DNA from: Fimbriimonadaceae bacterium
GTDB taxonomy: Bacteria > Armatimonadota > Fimbriimonadia > Fimbriimonadales > Fimbriimonadaceae
DNA: 64,000 nt
Direction of reading: 5' to 3'
NCBI GenBank assembly: GCA_019638775.1
Contig: JAHBTD010000001.1
Span: forward strand, 496,001-560,000
Position 1 is the first letter of the stretch; each line of letters opens with the position of its first letter. Of the stretch, positions 7,281 through 15,204 are shown piece after piece. The notes beneath the pieces were generated by a model. The model was not told where the DNA came from. It worked only from the letters and a program-made list of their open reading frames with translations, and did no database searches. The translations under genes were made by a program, and so were the position numbers.

Positions 7281-8388
7281 CAAGATCAAGAAAATTAAAA
7301 GATTGATCTGTTAGCGGGCCTATACCCAGCACTTCATATAAAGGAATTCTTGAGGATTGGTTAGCCTTTTTGACTAGTGGATCATAATCCCGGCCTTTTT
7401 CAAACAGATATTTAAGCCCATCCCTAAAGTCGAGCACGTCCATTTGGTGCAAAGCCTGTGTAGCTTTTCGATGCGCATTACTTTCACCCTTGAAGGCTTT
7501 TATTGTAAATACTACTAACACTCTTTTTCCGTGAGTGTTCATGGCAGTTGCGTAAGTATCGACTCTTTTGACGGTGTCATCTATACCTTCTTTGGGCTTC
7601 CTGCTGGATATCAGAGTTGCATTATCAGCTAATTCCTTTATATTTTCGATAGCTACTATGCTAAGCGGATTTCTAACTTTTGACGTGATTTTATCAATCC
7701 CGCTACTCGCCAAATGAGTCACTGGGCCATTTGCAGGGAATTCGAAAACATACACCATTGAGTCGCGGATGTGCTCTTTCATCTCCTTCAGGCGATGCTT
7801 TTTGTATGACTCCGCATCAAGATTATGACTTCTTGCTTTTTCCAGTGTTAGCCAGCGAGCATCGGTTGCATCGACCTGATTTATCATTATCTCAGGCATA
7901 TTCGACAAAGTTACCATGGACTTATGAAATACGATATGCGCTCGACCATTTTTCTCTTGCACTTCAAACACTTTAGGAATATTGTTTGAATCATAGCTTA
8001 GGCCATGCTCAAGAGTGATTGCTGAATTATCGCGTATTGGTGTTTCAAGAGTGTGTGCCTTCTCCGTGATATCACGCTGGTCAATGACACCCGAAAAATT
8101 GGCTCTCTTATTCCTAAGGAAGTCGTCACTCGGAGTTCCCTTGTGCTGACGTTGTCGCTTGTCCCTATTACCTTTCGATTGGTCAACGTAGTTGCTTTTT
8201 GTATTATCTGCTGTAGATGAGCCGCTATAGTTTTGATTAGCATTTAACCTGTGCTCAGTCTTGTTACGCACATAATTAACCGCCTTATCCAGCATCCCTT
8301 TCATCACCGAAGGATCAACCTTGAACTGCCGCGCCTTCGCCGCCAGCCACTCCTTAGGCCAAGGAACCGCAACATTTCCCGCCTGCAT
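7264..8388 (-). CDS. phage polyvalent-type protein, C-terminal module resembling LPD3/PBECR-type domains
   Basis: A 374-residue protein. Residues 1-45 (PKEWLAAKARQFKVDPSVMKG) look like a helical linker, and about 46-100 is a low-complexity Asn/Ser/Lys/Gln spacer. The C-terminal part contains ENIKELADNATLIS, TYATAMNTHGKRVLVVFTIK and ALHQMDVLDF. The order 'IPELL.NA.L... / Y.A......+..+V+.T+K' resembles domains found in large polyvalent phage proteins (LPD3 or barnase-EndoU-RelE-like groups). That match is from memory of the pattern and is tentative. The start at 8388 lacks a good ribosome site and overlaps the upstream gene out of frame (see findings). Confidence 0.55.
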   Translation of the reverse strand: MQAGNVAVPWPKEWLAAKARQFKVDPSVMKGMLDKAVNYVRNKTEHRLNANQNYSGSSTADNTKSNYVDQSKGNRDKRQRQHKGTPSDDFLRNKRANFSGVIDQRDITEKAHTLETPIRDNSAITLEHGLSYDSNNIPKVFEVQEKNGRAHIVFHKSMVTLSNMPEIMINQVDATDARWLTLEKARSHNLDAESYKKHRLKEMKEHIRDSMVYVFEFPANGPVTHLASSGIDKITSKVRNPLSIVAIENIKELADNATLISSRKPKEGIDDTVKRVDTYATAMNTHGKRVLVVFTIKAFKGESNAHRKATQALHQMDVLDFRDGLKYLFEKGRDYDPLVKKANQSSRIPLYEVLGIGPLTDQSFNFLDLVKKKV

Positions 8389-8773
8389 CGCCCGCCGAGC
8401 GATCCCCGTTCTCTTCGACTCCCGTCAGATACTTGGTAGAGACAAGCTCTCTCAGCTGCCCCATTCCTGCCTCACCAAAGGCCTCCAAAAAGCCCTTGCC
8501 CGTGGTGTTCTGAGAAATCCGCGCCTGAGTTACAGTGTCTGGCAACATGCCCAGTACATGCTGATAACCCCCTTTGAGGAGGACTTCCATTGCACTATTA
8601 GCTTTGCTGAGGGAGCTAAGGCCCTCAGAAGCCTTCTGAACAGCCGAGCTGATCTTAGGTGCAGCCGATAAAGCTTTTGTTGAATAATTTAGAAGACGTC
8701 CAGCCCCAGCAGGTGCCGCAAACTGGATAGCGCTGTTCAAGCCAAATCGCAGCACCTTCTCCCACTCCGCCAA
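8354..8773 (-). CDS. phage-like protein; possibly the N-terminal part of the 7264-8388 product split by a frameshift
   Basis: A 139-residue frame starting at TTG 8773, just after GGAGGAA. Residues about 10-60 are small and hydrophobic to amphipathic (AIQFAAPAGAGRLLN, KALSAAPKISSAVQKA) and then helical. After LTGVEE the translation becomes unlike the rest (AGDAGGKCCGSLA, then stop). The other frame, open from 8435 downward, reads ESKRTGIARRAMQAG and joins smoothly to the next gene. A single-base indel near 8420-8436, or programmed frameshifting, would make one protein of about 510 residues. Confidence 0.5.
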   Translation of the reverse strand: MAEWEKVLRFGLNSAIQFAAPAGAGRLLNYSTKALSAAPKISSAVQKASEGLSSLSKANSAMEVLLKGGYQHVLGMLPDTVTQARISQNTTGKGFLEAFGEAGMGQLRELVSTKYLTGVEENGDRSAGDAGGKCCGSLA

Positions 8774-8802
8774 TTCCTCCGGACGGCGAGAATCGACAGA
8801 GC

Positions 8803-9954
8803 TTAGTAAAGCCCCGTCGGGTCGTTATAGCCTTGAGAGAAATACCTCCAACCCGTCTCTGCATCGCCTAACAAATGCAGGTCAGGGTTGTTCCGGATCG
8901 TGTGTCTTAGAACTCCTGTGAAAAAATCATCACCAAGAGTTCCCTTTTGCTCGCCGTAAGCAAGGTCACGTTCTGTAAGACCCCAATTCTTATCACTGGA
9001 GAACTGCTCGCCTGCAATCTCCTTGAGGACACCATAAAGCTGCTTCAGTTCACTTTGGCCAGATAAAAGGCGATGAAGCTCACCCTGAGAAAACCCAGTT
9101 CGCTTTGCAAGGTCGTTAAGGGCATCTCCATAGAGGACATATTTACCTTGCCCATTACGTACCAGCGCCACTTCCGAAATGCCGGCATGACGCATGGACT
9201 GTGCACCCTGTAGAAGATGACCAACGTGGTACCCGCTCTCGTAAAACTTGCGGGCAATTCTTCCCGGATCGCGACTCGCGCCCAATTGGCCACCGAGCCG
9301 CTTGAGCTCTCCGAATTCACCCCTTCGAGCAAGGTCAATGGCTGCTCTTATAGCTTCCTGAGGAACCTGGCTCATCCCGCCTGCACCAAACAGGAAGTCC
9401 TTTACATATTGGCGGTTCTTCCCCTCAAGCCCTGGCAGCACAGCCATGACCTGCTTCATTGAATATTCAAGAGTTCCGGGCCGAGTTTTCCGATCATGCG
9501 CCTCTGTCTTCGCATTTGAAAGTTGTAATTGTCGCTGCTGCCTTTGATGTGGCGTAACAGGAGCAATCCTGAGCTGAATTTCTGTATTGCGAAGTTGTGC
9601 CGGTACGCCCATCTTGGCCTCGTGCACATAACCGGCGTGCCAGTAAGCAATATCTTCAAACCGCCTATCGTCGATAAGGTTTAGAACCCGCTTTAGCCTC
9701 TCAGGTGCAACCCTTGGCCCCTGTGCAGCAAGATAATCCTGCACCATCTTCAAAGTCTTGAGGTCAGAGATTTTGCTTCTGACGATCTCCATCGCCCCTG
9801 CAAGTTCTTGTGGATCTGCCTTAGCCCTTTGAGCTCGAATCTGTCCTGGCAGATCAAGAATACTGGGGCGAATCGGAGCCGAGGGATTCACATACACTGG
9901 CCCCATGAACGACTTGCCCTGACTTCGCCCCAGATTTGATTGTTGATTGCCCAT
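8803..9954 (-). CDS. phage-like protein of unknown function
   Basis: A 383-residue protein with no signal peptide or membrane segment, largely predicted helical. The ATG at 9954 is chosen over an upstream GTG because AGGTGAG lies about five bases before it. Notable segments are DLPGQIRAQRAKADPQELAG, a Gln/Arg-rich stretch around 130-150, and ARKFYESGYHVGHLLQG, which echoes the FYxxAG repeat of the two leftmost genes. The end, GWRYFSQGYNDPTGLY, is aromatic. It could be a structural or ejected virion protein. I do not recognise a family. Confidence 0.6.
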   Translation of the reverse strand: MGNQQSNLGRSQGKSFMGPVYVNPSAPIRPSILDLPGQIRAQRAKADPQELAGAMEIVRSKISDLKTLKMVQDYLAAQGPRVAPERLKRVLNLIDDRRFEDIAYWHAGYVHEAKMGVPAQLRNTEIQLRIAPVTPHQRQQRQLQLSNAKTEAHDRKTRPGTLEYSMKQVMAVLPGLEGKNRQYVKDFLFGAGGMSQVPQEAIRAAIDLARRGEFGELKRLGGQLGASRDPGRIARKFYESGYHVGHLLQGAQSMRHAGISEVALVRNGQGKYVLYGDALNDLAKRTGFSQGELHRLLSGQSELKQLYGVLKEIAGEQFSSDKNWGLTERDLAYGEQKGTLGDDFFTGVLRHTIRNNPDLHLLGDAETGWRYFSQGYNDPTGLY

Positions 9955-10042
9955 AAAACTCACCTAACATGCCCTTGATATCGCAACGGATCCATTTATC
10001 CAGCATAAGTAGCCACAAAGCCTACGCAACACTCACATATAA

Positions 10043-10318
10043 CTATTTCGCTATCCGCTCCACCAGATCCCGAATTGCCTTCGCCTGCTCCTCAGTCCGA
10101 ACTGTCCTCTCGCGTACATCCCTCATCAAATCTTCAAACCTGCCAAGTCTCTCCTCTAACTTTTCAATCTTGGCCTTAGCCTCCTCCTGACCAGCTCGCA
10201 TACTTGTAAAGGTCGCGCCTATTCCAAATGCAGCAGAGATCACGGCCACGCCGACAGTCCAAAAGAAGGGCCCATAAGTCACAACTTTCTCAAGCTTCTT
10301 GCTCTCAGCAGTCGTCAT
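10043..10318 (-). CDS. membrane-anchored coiled-coil protein, possible spanin or lysis accessory
   Basis: A 91-residue protein starting MTTAESKKLEK. Residues 14-38 form one transmembrane helix (YGPFFWTVGVAVISAAFG). Residues 40-90 are a strongly charged heptad coiled coil (EEAKAKIEKLEERLGRFEDL). One N-terminal helix followed by a coiled coil is the layout of inner-membrane spanins, and also of many small phage proteins of unknown role. There is a clear ATG, and the gene lies 88 bp before the 9954 start of the next gene. Confidence 0.6.
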   Translation of the reverse strand: MTTAESKKLEKVVTYGPFFWTVGVAVISAAFGIGATFTSMRAGQEEAKAKIEKLEERLGRFEDLMRDVRERTVRTEEQAKAIRDLVERIAK

Positions 10319-10433
10319 TCAATCACCAAGCCCGCAACAGCAGTTACAATCATTTGCAGAGTAATAGGGCCGCCACGGTCATTTTTGACGGCCCATTGTT
10401 TGAGGGGAGGAACGAAGGTGTAGACAAACAAAA

Positions 10434-10462
10434 AGGCGCTCCTGCCAGATGCAAGAACGCCT
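10434..10462 (-). terminator. rho-independent terminator
   Basis: On the minus strand AGGCG and CGCCT bracket a partly paired 19-base interior (TTCTTGC...GCAGGAG) and are followed by TTTTTG. It closes the 11738-10508 transcript. The rest of the 10319-10507 gap shows nothing further. Confidence 0.6.
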
Positions 10463-10507
10463 GCCTACAAAACTATTATACGATAGTTTGACAAGATTGG
10501 TTACTTG

Positions 10508-11008
10508 TCACAATGGCTTTTTCTCAAAGCATTTCCAACTTTTGCTTCTTGCTAACCTCCACTGAAAAAACCGTAAAGCCCGATCAGCAAAGTACCAATT
10601 TGGAACTCCAAAACTAGCGGACACTTGTGACATTTCATCAAAGGCAAGGTCACGAGCCCATCGGTCAAGTTCAAACGTAAAGCGGTAAGTGCTTCTACCC
10701 GTCGAAATTTGCAGAGTCTCACCAGACTTTGGCATCACAGCGTCCTCAGTCAGTTCGACTTCTTCCCATCCATACACATACTTAGCCCAAAGCATCTTTT
10801 CAAGCATCGGAGCCTTCGCAGACCGAATCTCAGAATCAATTTCTGCTGCATCCAATGCAAGCGCCTTCAGAGTTTCCCTCCCCGAAAACGATGCTCCGGG
10901 CGCATTCCCAAAGATCTCCATGTCAGAGGATTTCGGCAAAGCTGTGTCATCACCCGTGACTGCGCGAACCCGTTTCACCATCCCCCAACGCAATAGCATC
11001 GTCTCCAC
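10508..11008 (-). CDS. hypothetical protein
   Basis: A 166-residue soluble protein with an acidic middle (YGWEEVELTEDAVMPKSGE) and a C-terminal part rich in aromatic residues (FGVPNWYFADRALRFFQW). The GTG at 11008 and the ATG three codons later are both possible; neither has an ideal ribosome site. Third gene of the minus-strand operon that begins at the leaderless promoter near 11750. I do not recognise it; from position it would be an early or middle gene of the element. Confidence 0.5.
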   Translation of the reverse strand: METMLLRWGMVKRVRAVTGDDTALPKSSDMEIFGNAPGASFSGRETLKALALDAAEIDSEIRSAKAPMLEKMLWAKYVYGWEEVELTEDAVMPKSGETLQISTGRSTYRFTFELDRWARDLAFDEMSQVSASFGVPNWYFADRALRFFQWRLARSKSWKCFEKKPL

Positions 11009-11114
11009 GCTCGGTCTCTTATCTTCTATTAACTTCTCTCAAAAACAAGCACACCGACATACAAGCCGATGTGTCCTGTCAATCCGGTTGCGGGAACTTG
11101 TCCGGGCAATACGA

Positions 11115-11444
11115 TTAACCCTCAATCTCACGACTCAAAAAGGCAACCTTAAACGGCTCAAGCAATTCCTCAATCGCTTCAAAGCCCTCAACAGCAAGCA
11201 TCATCGCAACTTGCGGCTCCGTCTCTGCATCCTGCTCCTCAAGCAGGCGAGCCGATGAGCAGCAGAAGATCTTCATAGCTCGTGTCACCTGCCCAATTCC
11301 ATAGCTGTTTACTACAGGGGCCAGCTTCACAAGCAGTTCAACCATTTGGTCTTCGTCAAGGTCATGAGGCTGCTTGTCGATAACGGCTTGCCCAAAAAGA
11401 GCACCCTCAACGGACTCCGCGTCCGAGTATCTTTCTGTCTTCAT
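11115..11444 (-). CDS. small acidic protein, unknown
   Basis: A 109-residue protein starting MKTERYSDAES. The ATG at 11444 is chosen over a GTG four codons upstream because GGAGGG stands five bases before it. It is helical and acidic (HDLDEDQMVELLVKL, AEGFEAIEELLEPF) with a CC pair at FCCSS. It lies between the HTH gene and the 10508 gene in the same direction. No family is recognised. Confidence 0.55.
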   Translation of the reverse strand: MKTERYSDAESVEGALFGQAVIDKQPHDLDEDQMVELLVKLAPVVNSYGIGQVTRAMKIFCCSSARLLEEQDAETEPQVAMMLAVEGFEAIEELLEPFKVAFLSREIEG

Positions 11445-11531
11445 CGTTCCCTCCACCCCTTAGGAATGAATAAGCGAAACCTAAAAAGAGCTCGAGCCTC
11501 GTATAGCAAATCCTCCACGAGGCTCATCAAG

Positions 11532-11738
11532 CTATACTTCACCCTCAATGGCTCGGCGGCGCTCCTCCTGACGCCTGACAATGTTGCCGATAGTGTTGAA
11601 ATGAACACCAAACCGCACAGCTAGCTCCTCCTTTGTAGATTCGCCCGTTGTCACCGAGCGGTGCACATAGAGCTCCTCCTGCTTGGTCAGCTTTCGACGG
11701 TTCGGATTGGTATCTGTTCTTGCGACTGTGTTAGCCAT
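11532..11738 (-). CDS. small helix-turn-helix protein
   Basis: A 68-residue basic protein. KEELAVRFGVHFNTIGNIVRR (about 36-56) is a helix-turn-helix of the homeodomain-like type also seen in transposase and small-terminase N-termini. The ATG at 11738 follows a TATAAT only seven bases upstream with no ribosome site, so its mRNA is probably leaderless. It is divergent from the repressor gene, with shared operator half-sites between. It is the first gene of the minus-strand transcript and may act as a transcriptional regulator of the element or, less likely, in DNA packaging. Confidence 0.6.
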   Translation of the reverse strand: MANTVARTDTNPNRRKLTKQEELYVHRSVTTGESTKEELAVRFGVHFNTIGNIVRRQEERRRAIEGEV

Positions 11739-11739
11739 G

Positions 11740-11819
11740 GTCACATTATAGACAAAAAATTTTGTAAATGTGACAGAAAAATGAGATAACGTCACAGAAA
11801 ATATGTTACAATCCCCTTG
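11740..11819. promoter_or_regulatory. divergent leaderless promoters with TGTGAC operator half-sites
   Basis: Minus-strand -10 TATAAT (11746-11751) lies seven bases from the ATG at 11738. Plus-strand -10 TACAAT (11807-11812) lies seven bases from the ATG at 11820. Between them are half-sites GTCACATT (11740-11747), AATGTGAC (11767-11774) and GTCACA (11791-11796), plus a weaker ATGTTAC at 11803. The first two form a perfect inverted pair. The arrangement is that of a phage genetic switch bound by the adjacent repressor. Confidence 0.65.
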
Positions 11820-12485
11820 ATGTCAACACATGGCGAAATGATCAAAGCAGCCCGGAAGGCCAAGGGGTGGACTCAGCACGAACTTGCCGATAAACTCGGC
11901 ATTACTCGAGAGCGGCTAGCCCAATACGAAGTCAATCGATCAAAACCGCCTTTGCCGGTCTGGGAGCAGATGCAGACGGTCATGCAAATGTCAGGGATTG
12001 AAGACTCCGCTCGTAACTTCGAAATCATCAATGTGGGGCAAGAAATTCCCGTCGCCCGAACGGGTCACCGCATGGTCCCGATCTACGGGGCTATCACCGC
12101 TGGCCAACCCTCCTATAGCATCGCCGATGCCATTGATTATATTGAAATGCCCGAATGGGGAGCCTCATTCGAACGGTGGGGACGAGTCATCACCGGCGAA
12201 AGCATGGCTCCAGAATTCGAGGAAGGAGACATCGCCATCTTCGAAAATCGGAGGTACGAAATTGGTCACGGCGTCCACGCCTTCCACGATGGAGAAGACT
12301 CCTTCAAGGTCGTCCGTCAAATCGATGGCAAATTCGAACTATGGCCGATAAACTCCGAATACCAACCTATAGATGCCGATGGCTGGAAGGTCAAGGGTGT
12401 TTGCATCCGGCGTATAAGGCACCAAGAACGTGGCATTGTCGATACACGTGAATATCCATATGGTTTTATGTGGCGTTTTCGATAA
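11820..12485 (+). CDS. LexA/CI-type transcriptional repressor (XRE HTH + S24 peptidase)
   Basis: A 221-residue repressor. Residues 7-55 are an XRE-type helix-turn-helix (WTQHELADKLGITRERLAQYE). Residues about 85-190 are a LexA-like S24 domain with catalytic S128 in GESMAPEF and K163 in SFKVV, and a likely self-cleavage bond A94-G95 in AITAGQP. This is the family of RecA-stimulated autocleaving repressors, so SOS damage should induce the element. The ATG at 11820 lies directly after a -10 box, giving a leaderless mRNA; a TTG one codon earlier is less likely. A TGTGA-N7-TCACA dyad follows the stop codon. Confidence 0.9.
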   Translation: MSTHGEMIKAARKAKGWTQHELADKLGITRERLAQYEVNRSKPPLPVWEQMQTVMQMSGIEDSARNFEIINVGQEIPVARTGHRMVPIYGAITAGQPSYSIADAIDYIEMPEWGASFERWGRVITGESMAPEFEEGDIAIFENRRYEIGHGVHAFHDGEDSFKVVRQIDGKFELWPINSEYQPIDADGWKVKGVCIRRIRHQERGIVDTREYPYGFMWRFR

Positions 12486-12486
12486 A

Positions 12487-12503
12487 TGTGAAAAAGGGTC
12501 ACA
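12487..12503. promoter_or_regulatory. palindromic operator TGTGA-N7-TCACA
   Basis: A perfect 5+5 bp dyad lies directly after the repressor stop. It shares its half-site with the divergent region at 11740-11796, so it is probably bound by the same repressor and may control the two small downstream genes. Confidence 0.6.
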
Positions 12504-12616
12504 TTTTGTGAAGATTTTTGGTAACATATCTCTATGCGCAGAACTACTGCAAACAGGAGACAACCAATGCCTGCATCCATCCAAATATGGCTTCAGTGTC
12601 TAAAGGAGGGTCTACG

Positions 12617-12895
12617 ATGACGCTTCTCCTTGAAAGATACTCACGAGCCGAGATTCTCGAAGCATCCTTAGCGCTCATGTTCGAAGCCTCCCTGCTCGAT
12701 TGCCCCATCGTAACCCGAGTCACGGCAGGTGGGCTCTTAACGATGCTCATCAACGAAAGAGTCGTCAGCGGCAACGATCGCCCGATGAAGACTCCACAGT
12801 ACAAAGAGATTGTTGATCTAATCCTTGCTGGCAGTTTCTCAGACCAAGATGACCCGAAAGATAATCGCATCATGGAGACGAACGATGAGCTTTGA
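12617..12895 (+). CDS. small hypothetical protein downstream of the repressor
   Basis: A 92-residue protein starting MTLLLERYSRAEILE. The ATG at 12617 follows GGAGGG at a six-base distance and is preferred to longer in-frame starts. It is helical in the first half and has an acidic tail (FSDQDDPKDNRIMETNDEL). Overlaps the next gene by 11 bp. No family is recognised; position suggests an early function of the element. Confidence 0.55.
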   Translation: MTLLLERYSRAEILEASLALMFEASLLDCPIVTRVTAGGLLTMLINERVVSGNDRPMKTPQYKEIVDLILAGSFSDQDDPKDNRIMETNDEL

Positions 12896-13196
12896 CCCCA
12901 GCCAAAACCAGATATCTAACGAGCCGGAGCTTAGGTCCGATCAACAATTCGGCTGTCAAAGCCAACGAGCCACAACCCTTGTTCGCATTCGTTTCAACAC
13001 AATGATGAAGTGGTGGCAAGCATCTCTAACCGAACGTTTGCCCGGCGGGGAACTCCGGCCCTATCGTGCAACAACCGCCGATCTCATCACAGCACACACT
13101 TACAACGAGTGCTTGCAACACACGGTCGAACTCCTCACCTCACTCGGCGCCACCTGGGAAGTACAAGACGTAGGAGCCTATATCATTTCTCACTAG
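12885..13196 (+). CDS. small hypothetical protein, last gene before rplA
   Basis: A 103-residue protein starting MSFDPSQNQIS. The first 35 residues are polar and probably disordered; the rest (MMKWWQASLTERLPGG, TYNECLQHTVELLTSLG) looks folded. Its ATG lies within the end of the upstream gene. The stop codon is directly followed by the 8-bp tandem repeat. I recognise no family. Confidence 0.5.
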   Translation: MSFDPSQNQISNEPELRSDQQFGCQSQRATTLVRIRFNTMMKWWQASLTERLPGGELRPYRATTADLITAHTYNECLQHTVELLTSLGATWEVQDVGAYIISH

Positions 13197-13260
13197 CGCC
13201 CCAACGCCCCAACGCCCCAACGCCCCAACGCCCCAACGCCCCAACGCCCCAACGCCCCAA
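13197..13260. repeat. perfect tandem repeat (CGCCCCAA) x 8
   Basis: Eight perfect head-to-tail copies of CGCCCCAA fill 64 bp between the phage-like element and rplA. The minus strand reads (TTGGGGCG)n with eight G4 runs spaced by four bases, which can form a G-quadruplex and is prone to slippage. The array lies where the -35 region of an rplA promoter with a -10 at TATTAT (13266-13271) would fall. Confidence 0.95.
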
Positions 13261-13282
13261 CGGGGTATTATCCAATCTCAAT

Positions 13283-13320
13283 CCGTGGGAGGCCGAAAGG
13301 CCGCCTGCACCACAGGTGAT
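13283..13320 (+). promoter_or_regulatory. ribosomal protein L1 autoregulatory leader
   Basis: GTGGGAGGCCGAAAGGCC followed by GCCTGCACCAC forms a short outer stem (GTGG/CCAC) around a GGCC-GAAA-GGCC hairpin. The GTGGGA...CCAC form is the L1-binding mimic of 23S rRNA seen before rplA in many bacteria. The ribosome site AGGTGA (13314-13319) immediately follows, so L1 binding would block translation initiation. Confidence 0.75.
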
Positions 13321-13325
13321 TCAAA

Positions 13326-14045
13326 TTGAGAAAGAACATACGAAAAAATCCGCGTTCACCGCGGTACGTCGAAGTTGCCAAACAGTATTCTGACGACAGT
13401 CTCCACGACGTTATCTCCGCTCTCGACCTCGTTCAAAAGTCAGCAAACGCAAAGTTTGTTGAAAGCGTCGATTTAGCCGTACGACTCGGTATTGACCCCC
13501 GAAAAAGCGACCAAAACGTCCGAGGTCTTACGAGCTTGCCGCACGGAACAGGCAAGAACAAGAAGATCGCCGTCCTCGCCAAAGGGGACTATGCCAAAGA
13601 AGCAGAGGCCGCCGGTGCAGACCATGTCGGCGACGATGACCTGATCGCAAAGATCCAAGGTGGCTTCCGAGACTTTGATGTCGTACTCGCCACGGAAGAT
13701 ATGGCGCCAAGCATTGGAAAGATCGGAAAGATGCTCGGACCCAAAACACCAAACAAACGAAACGGGACAGTCACAAACCAGATCGGTCAGGCTGTAAAAG
13801 AGATCAAAGCCGCCACCCGCGTCGAATACAGGGTCGACAAAGCCGGAATTGTGCACCTCGGCATTGGCAAAGTGAACTACTCTGCGAGTCAGCTTCAGGA
13901 GAACTTCAAGGCTGCCCTCGACGCCATCGTTAAGGCAAAGCCCGCAACCGCTAAAGGCCGCTACATCGTGAGCGTCACCCTCAGCTCAACCATGGGACCG
14001 GCGATCAAGGTAGACCCCACCGCTGCGTCCAAGTTCACGCTCTAA
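13326..14045 (+). CDS. rplA: 50S ribosomal protein L1
   Basis: A 239-residue L1. The conserved blocks are present: [38 protein letters not shown] and [12 protein letters not shown]1 binds the 23S rRNA L1 stalk and represses its own mRNA. The TTG at 13326 is the only in-frame start that follows the leader and an AGGTGA site at six bases; the family's basic N-terminus ([18 protein letters not shown]) begins here. Normally rplA lies between rplK and rplJ. Here it stands alone between a phage-like element and galM, followed by a strong terminator, so the ribosomal operon has been split. Confidence 0.95.
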   Translation: MRKNIRKNPRSPRYVEVAKQYSDDSLHDVISALDLVQKSANAKFVESVDLAVRLGIDPRKSDQNVRGLTSLPHGTGKNKKIAVLAKGDYAKEAEAAGADHVGDDDLIAKIQGGFRDFDVVLATEDMAPSIGKIGKMLGPKTPNKRNGTVTNQIGQAVKEIKAATRVEYRVDKAGIVHLGIGKVNYSASQLQENFKAALDAIVKAKPATAKGRYIVSVTLSSTMGPAIKVDPTAASKFTL

Positions 14046-14066
14046 TCCCAACAAGAACATAAATCA

Positions 14067-14097
14067 AGCCGAAGGCCAACCGCCTTCGGCTTTTTTT
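14067..14097 (+). terminator. rho-independent terminator of rplA
   Basis: AGCCGAAGG and CCTTCGGCT form a 9-bp stem followed by seven T residues, 22 bp after the rplA stop. Confidence 0.9.
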
Positions 14098-14153
14098 GTC
14101 ACAGACTGATTCACACACAGAGCATTCCCTGCAAACCCGTATACTGAACACTC

Positions 14154-15203
14154 ATGGCTGTCCACGTCTCCAATTCAACCTTCGGCGAACTGCCCGACGG
14201 TCGGGCAGTAACCAAGTACCACATTGAGAACTCTGCAGGCACCAGAGTCGCCGTAATGGATTACGGTGCTGCCATCATCGAAATCTCAACTCTTGACAAC
14301 AAAGGAGCCCTCGCCGACATCATCCTCGGCTTTGATACTCTTGAGCCCTATTACGCCACTCGACATCCCTACTTTGGTAGCACCGTCGGTCGGGTAGCAG
14401 GCAGAATCGCGAATGCCACATTTGAACTTGGTGGGAAGCAGCACAAAGTCACTGCAAACACCCCTCCCCATCATCTTCACGGTGGCGAAGAGGGCTTCGA
14501 CCGTAAGCTCTGGAGAAGTGACCGTCTCGAAGATGGAGTCGCATTCACCCTTGTCAGCCCAGATGGCGACCAGGGATATCCGGGAACTGTCTCCGTATAT
14601 GCATCATATCGCCTTGTTGAAGACAACACGCTCAGGCTTGACTACGAAGCGACCACAGACGCGCCAACCCTCCTGAATCTCACAAACCACACATATTTCA
14701 ACCTCAAGGGTACTGGCAACGGAACGGTGCTCAACCACGAACTGCTTGTCGAAAGCGAAACATACGCTGGGGTGACACCCGAAATCCTCCCTACCGGTCA
14801 ATTGCTCCCCGTCGAAGGCACGCCCCTCGATTTTCGCACCCCCACAACCATCGGCGAACGAATCGCGAGAATAGGTGGCACACCTGCAGGATTTGATCAC
14901 GCATTCGCTCTTGATCGTCAGTCAACCGGTATTCCCAAACTTGCATGCGTGGTCCATGAGCCCACCACCGGACGCGTACTCGAAGCTTGGACAACCGACA
15001 TATGCCTTCAGTTCTACACCGGCAACTTCCTAGACGGGACCATCATAGGTAAAGCGGGAAAGTCGTACTCCCAACACGCAGGCCTTTGCCTAGAATGCCA
15101 ACACTTTCCTGGCTCCCCAAACCGTCCCGAATTCCCGCCGGTTACCCTCCTGCCAGACCAAACCTATCGCCAAACAACGCTTTACAAATTCGGCACACGA
15201 TAA
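14154..15203 (+). CDS. galM: aldose 1-epimerase
   Basis: A 349-residue member of the galactose mutarotase family, which interconverts alpha and beta anomers of hexoses. Hallmarks are FGSTVGRVAGRI, the catalytic-region NTPPHHLHGGEEGFD and the LTNHTYFNLKG block with its conserved His, then FDHAFAL near the C-terminus. There is no signal peptide, so it is cytoplasmic. A TATACT -10 at 14140-14145 lies ten bases before the ATG, giving a very short or no leader. It is monocistronic: a terminator lies upstream and a convergent gene downstream. Confidence 0.92.
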   Translation: MAVHVSNSTFGELPDGRAVTKYHIENSAGTRVAVMDYGAAIIEISTLDNKGALADIILGFDTLEPYYATRHPYFGSTVGRVAGRIANATFELGGKQHKVTANTPPHHLHGGEEGFDRKLWRSDRLEDGVAFTLVSPDGDQGYPGTVSVYASYRLVEDNTLRLDYEATTDAPTLLNLTNHTYFNLKGTGNGTVLNHELLVESETYAGVTPEILPTGQLLPVEGTPLDFRTPTTIGERIARIGGTPAGFDHAFALDRQSTGIPKLACVVHEPTTGRVLEAWTTDICLQFYTGNFLDGTIIGKAGKSYSQHAGLCLECQHFPGSPNRPEFPPVTLLPDQTYRQTTLYKFGTR

Positions 15204-15204
15204 C

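Larger units (their letters stand above)
1..13196. mobile_element. phage-like integrated element, left end outside the window
   Basis: This stretch has a prophage-type layout. A LexA/CI-like repressor at 11820-12485 is followed by two small plus-strand genes. A long block of minus-strand genes of unknown or phage-associated type (polyvalent-protein modules, a JAB peptidase motif, small one- and two-helix membrane proteins) runs to the left edge. Two plus-strand cargo genes interrupt the block. No terminase, portal, capsid or integrase is visible, so it could be a prophage whose morphogenesis genes lie further left, a satellite, or a decayed or conjugative element. The right limit is placed before rplA because core genes begin there; no attachment site was recognised. 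Confidence 0.6.

Noticed and set aside
13197-13260. CRISPR or variable peptide-repeat region
   Set aside because: The unit is 8 bp with no spacers, and the frame giving PNAPTPQR repeats has no ribosome site and overlaps the L1 leader.
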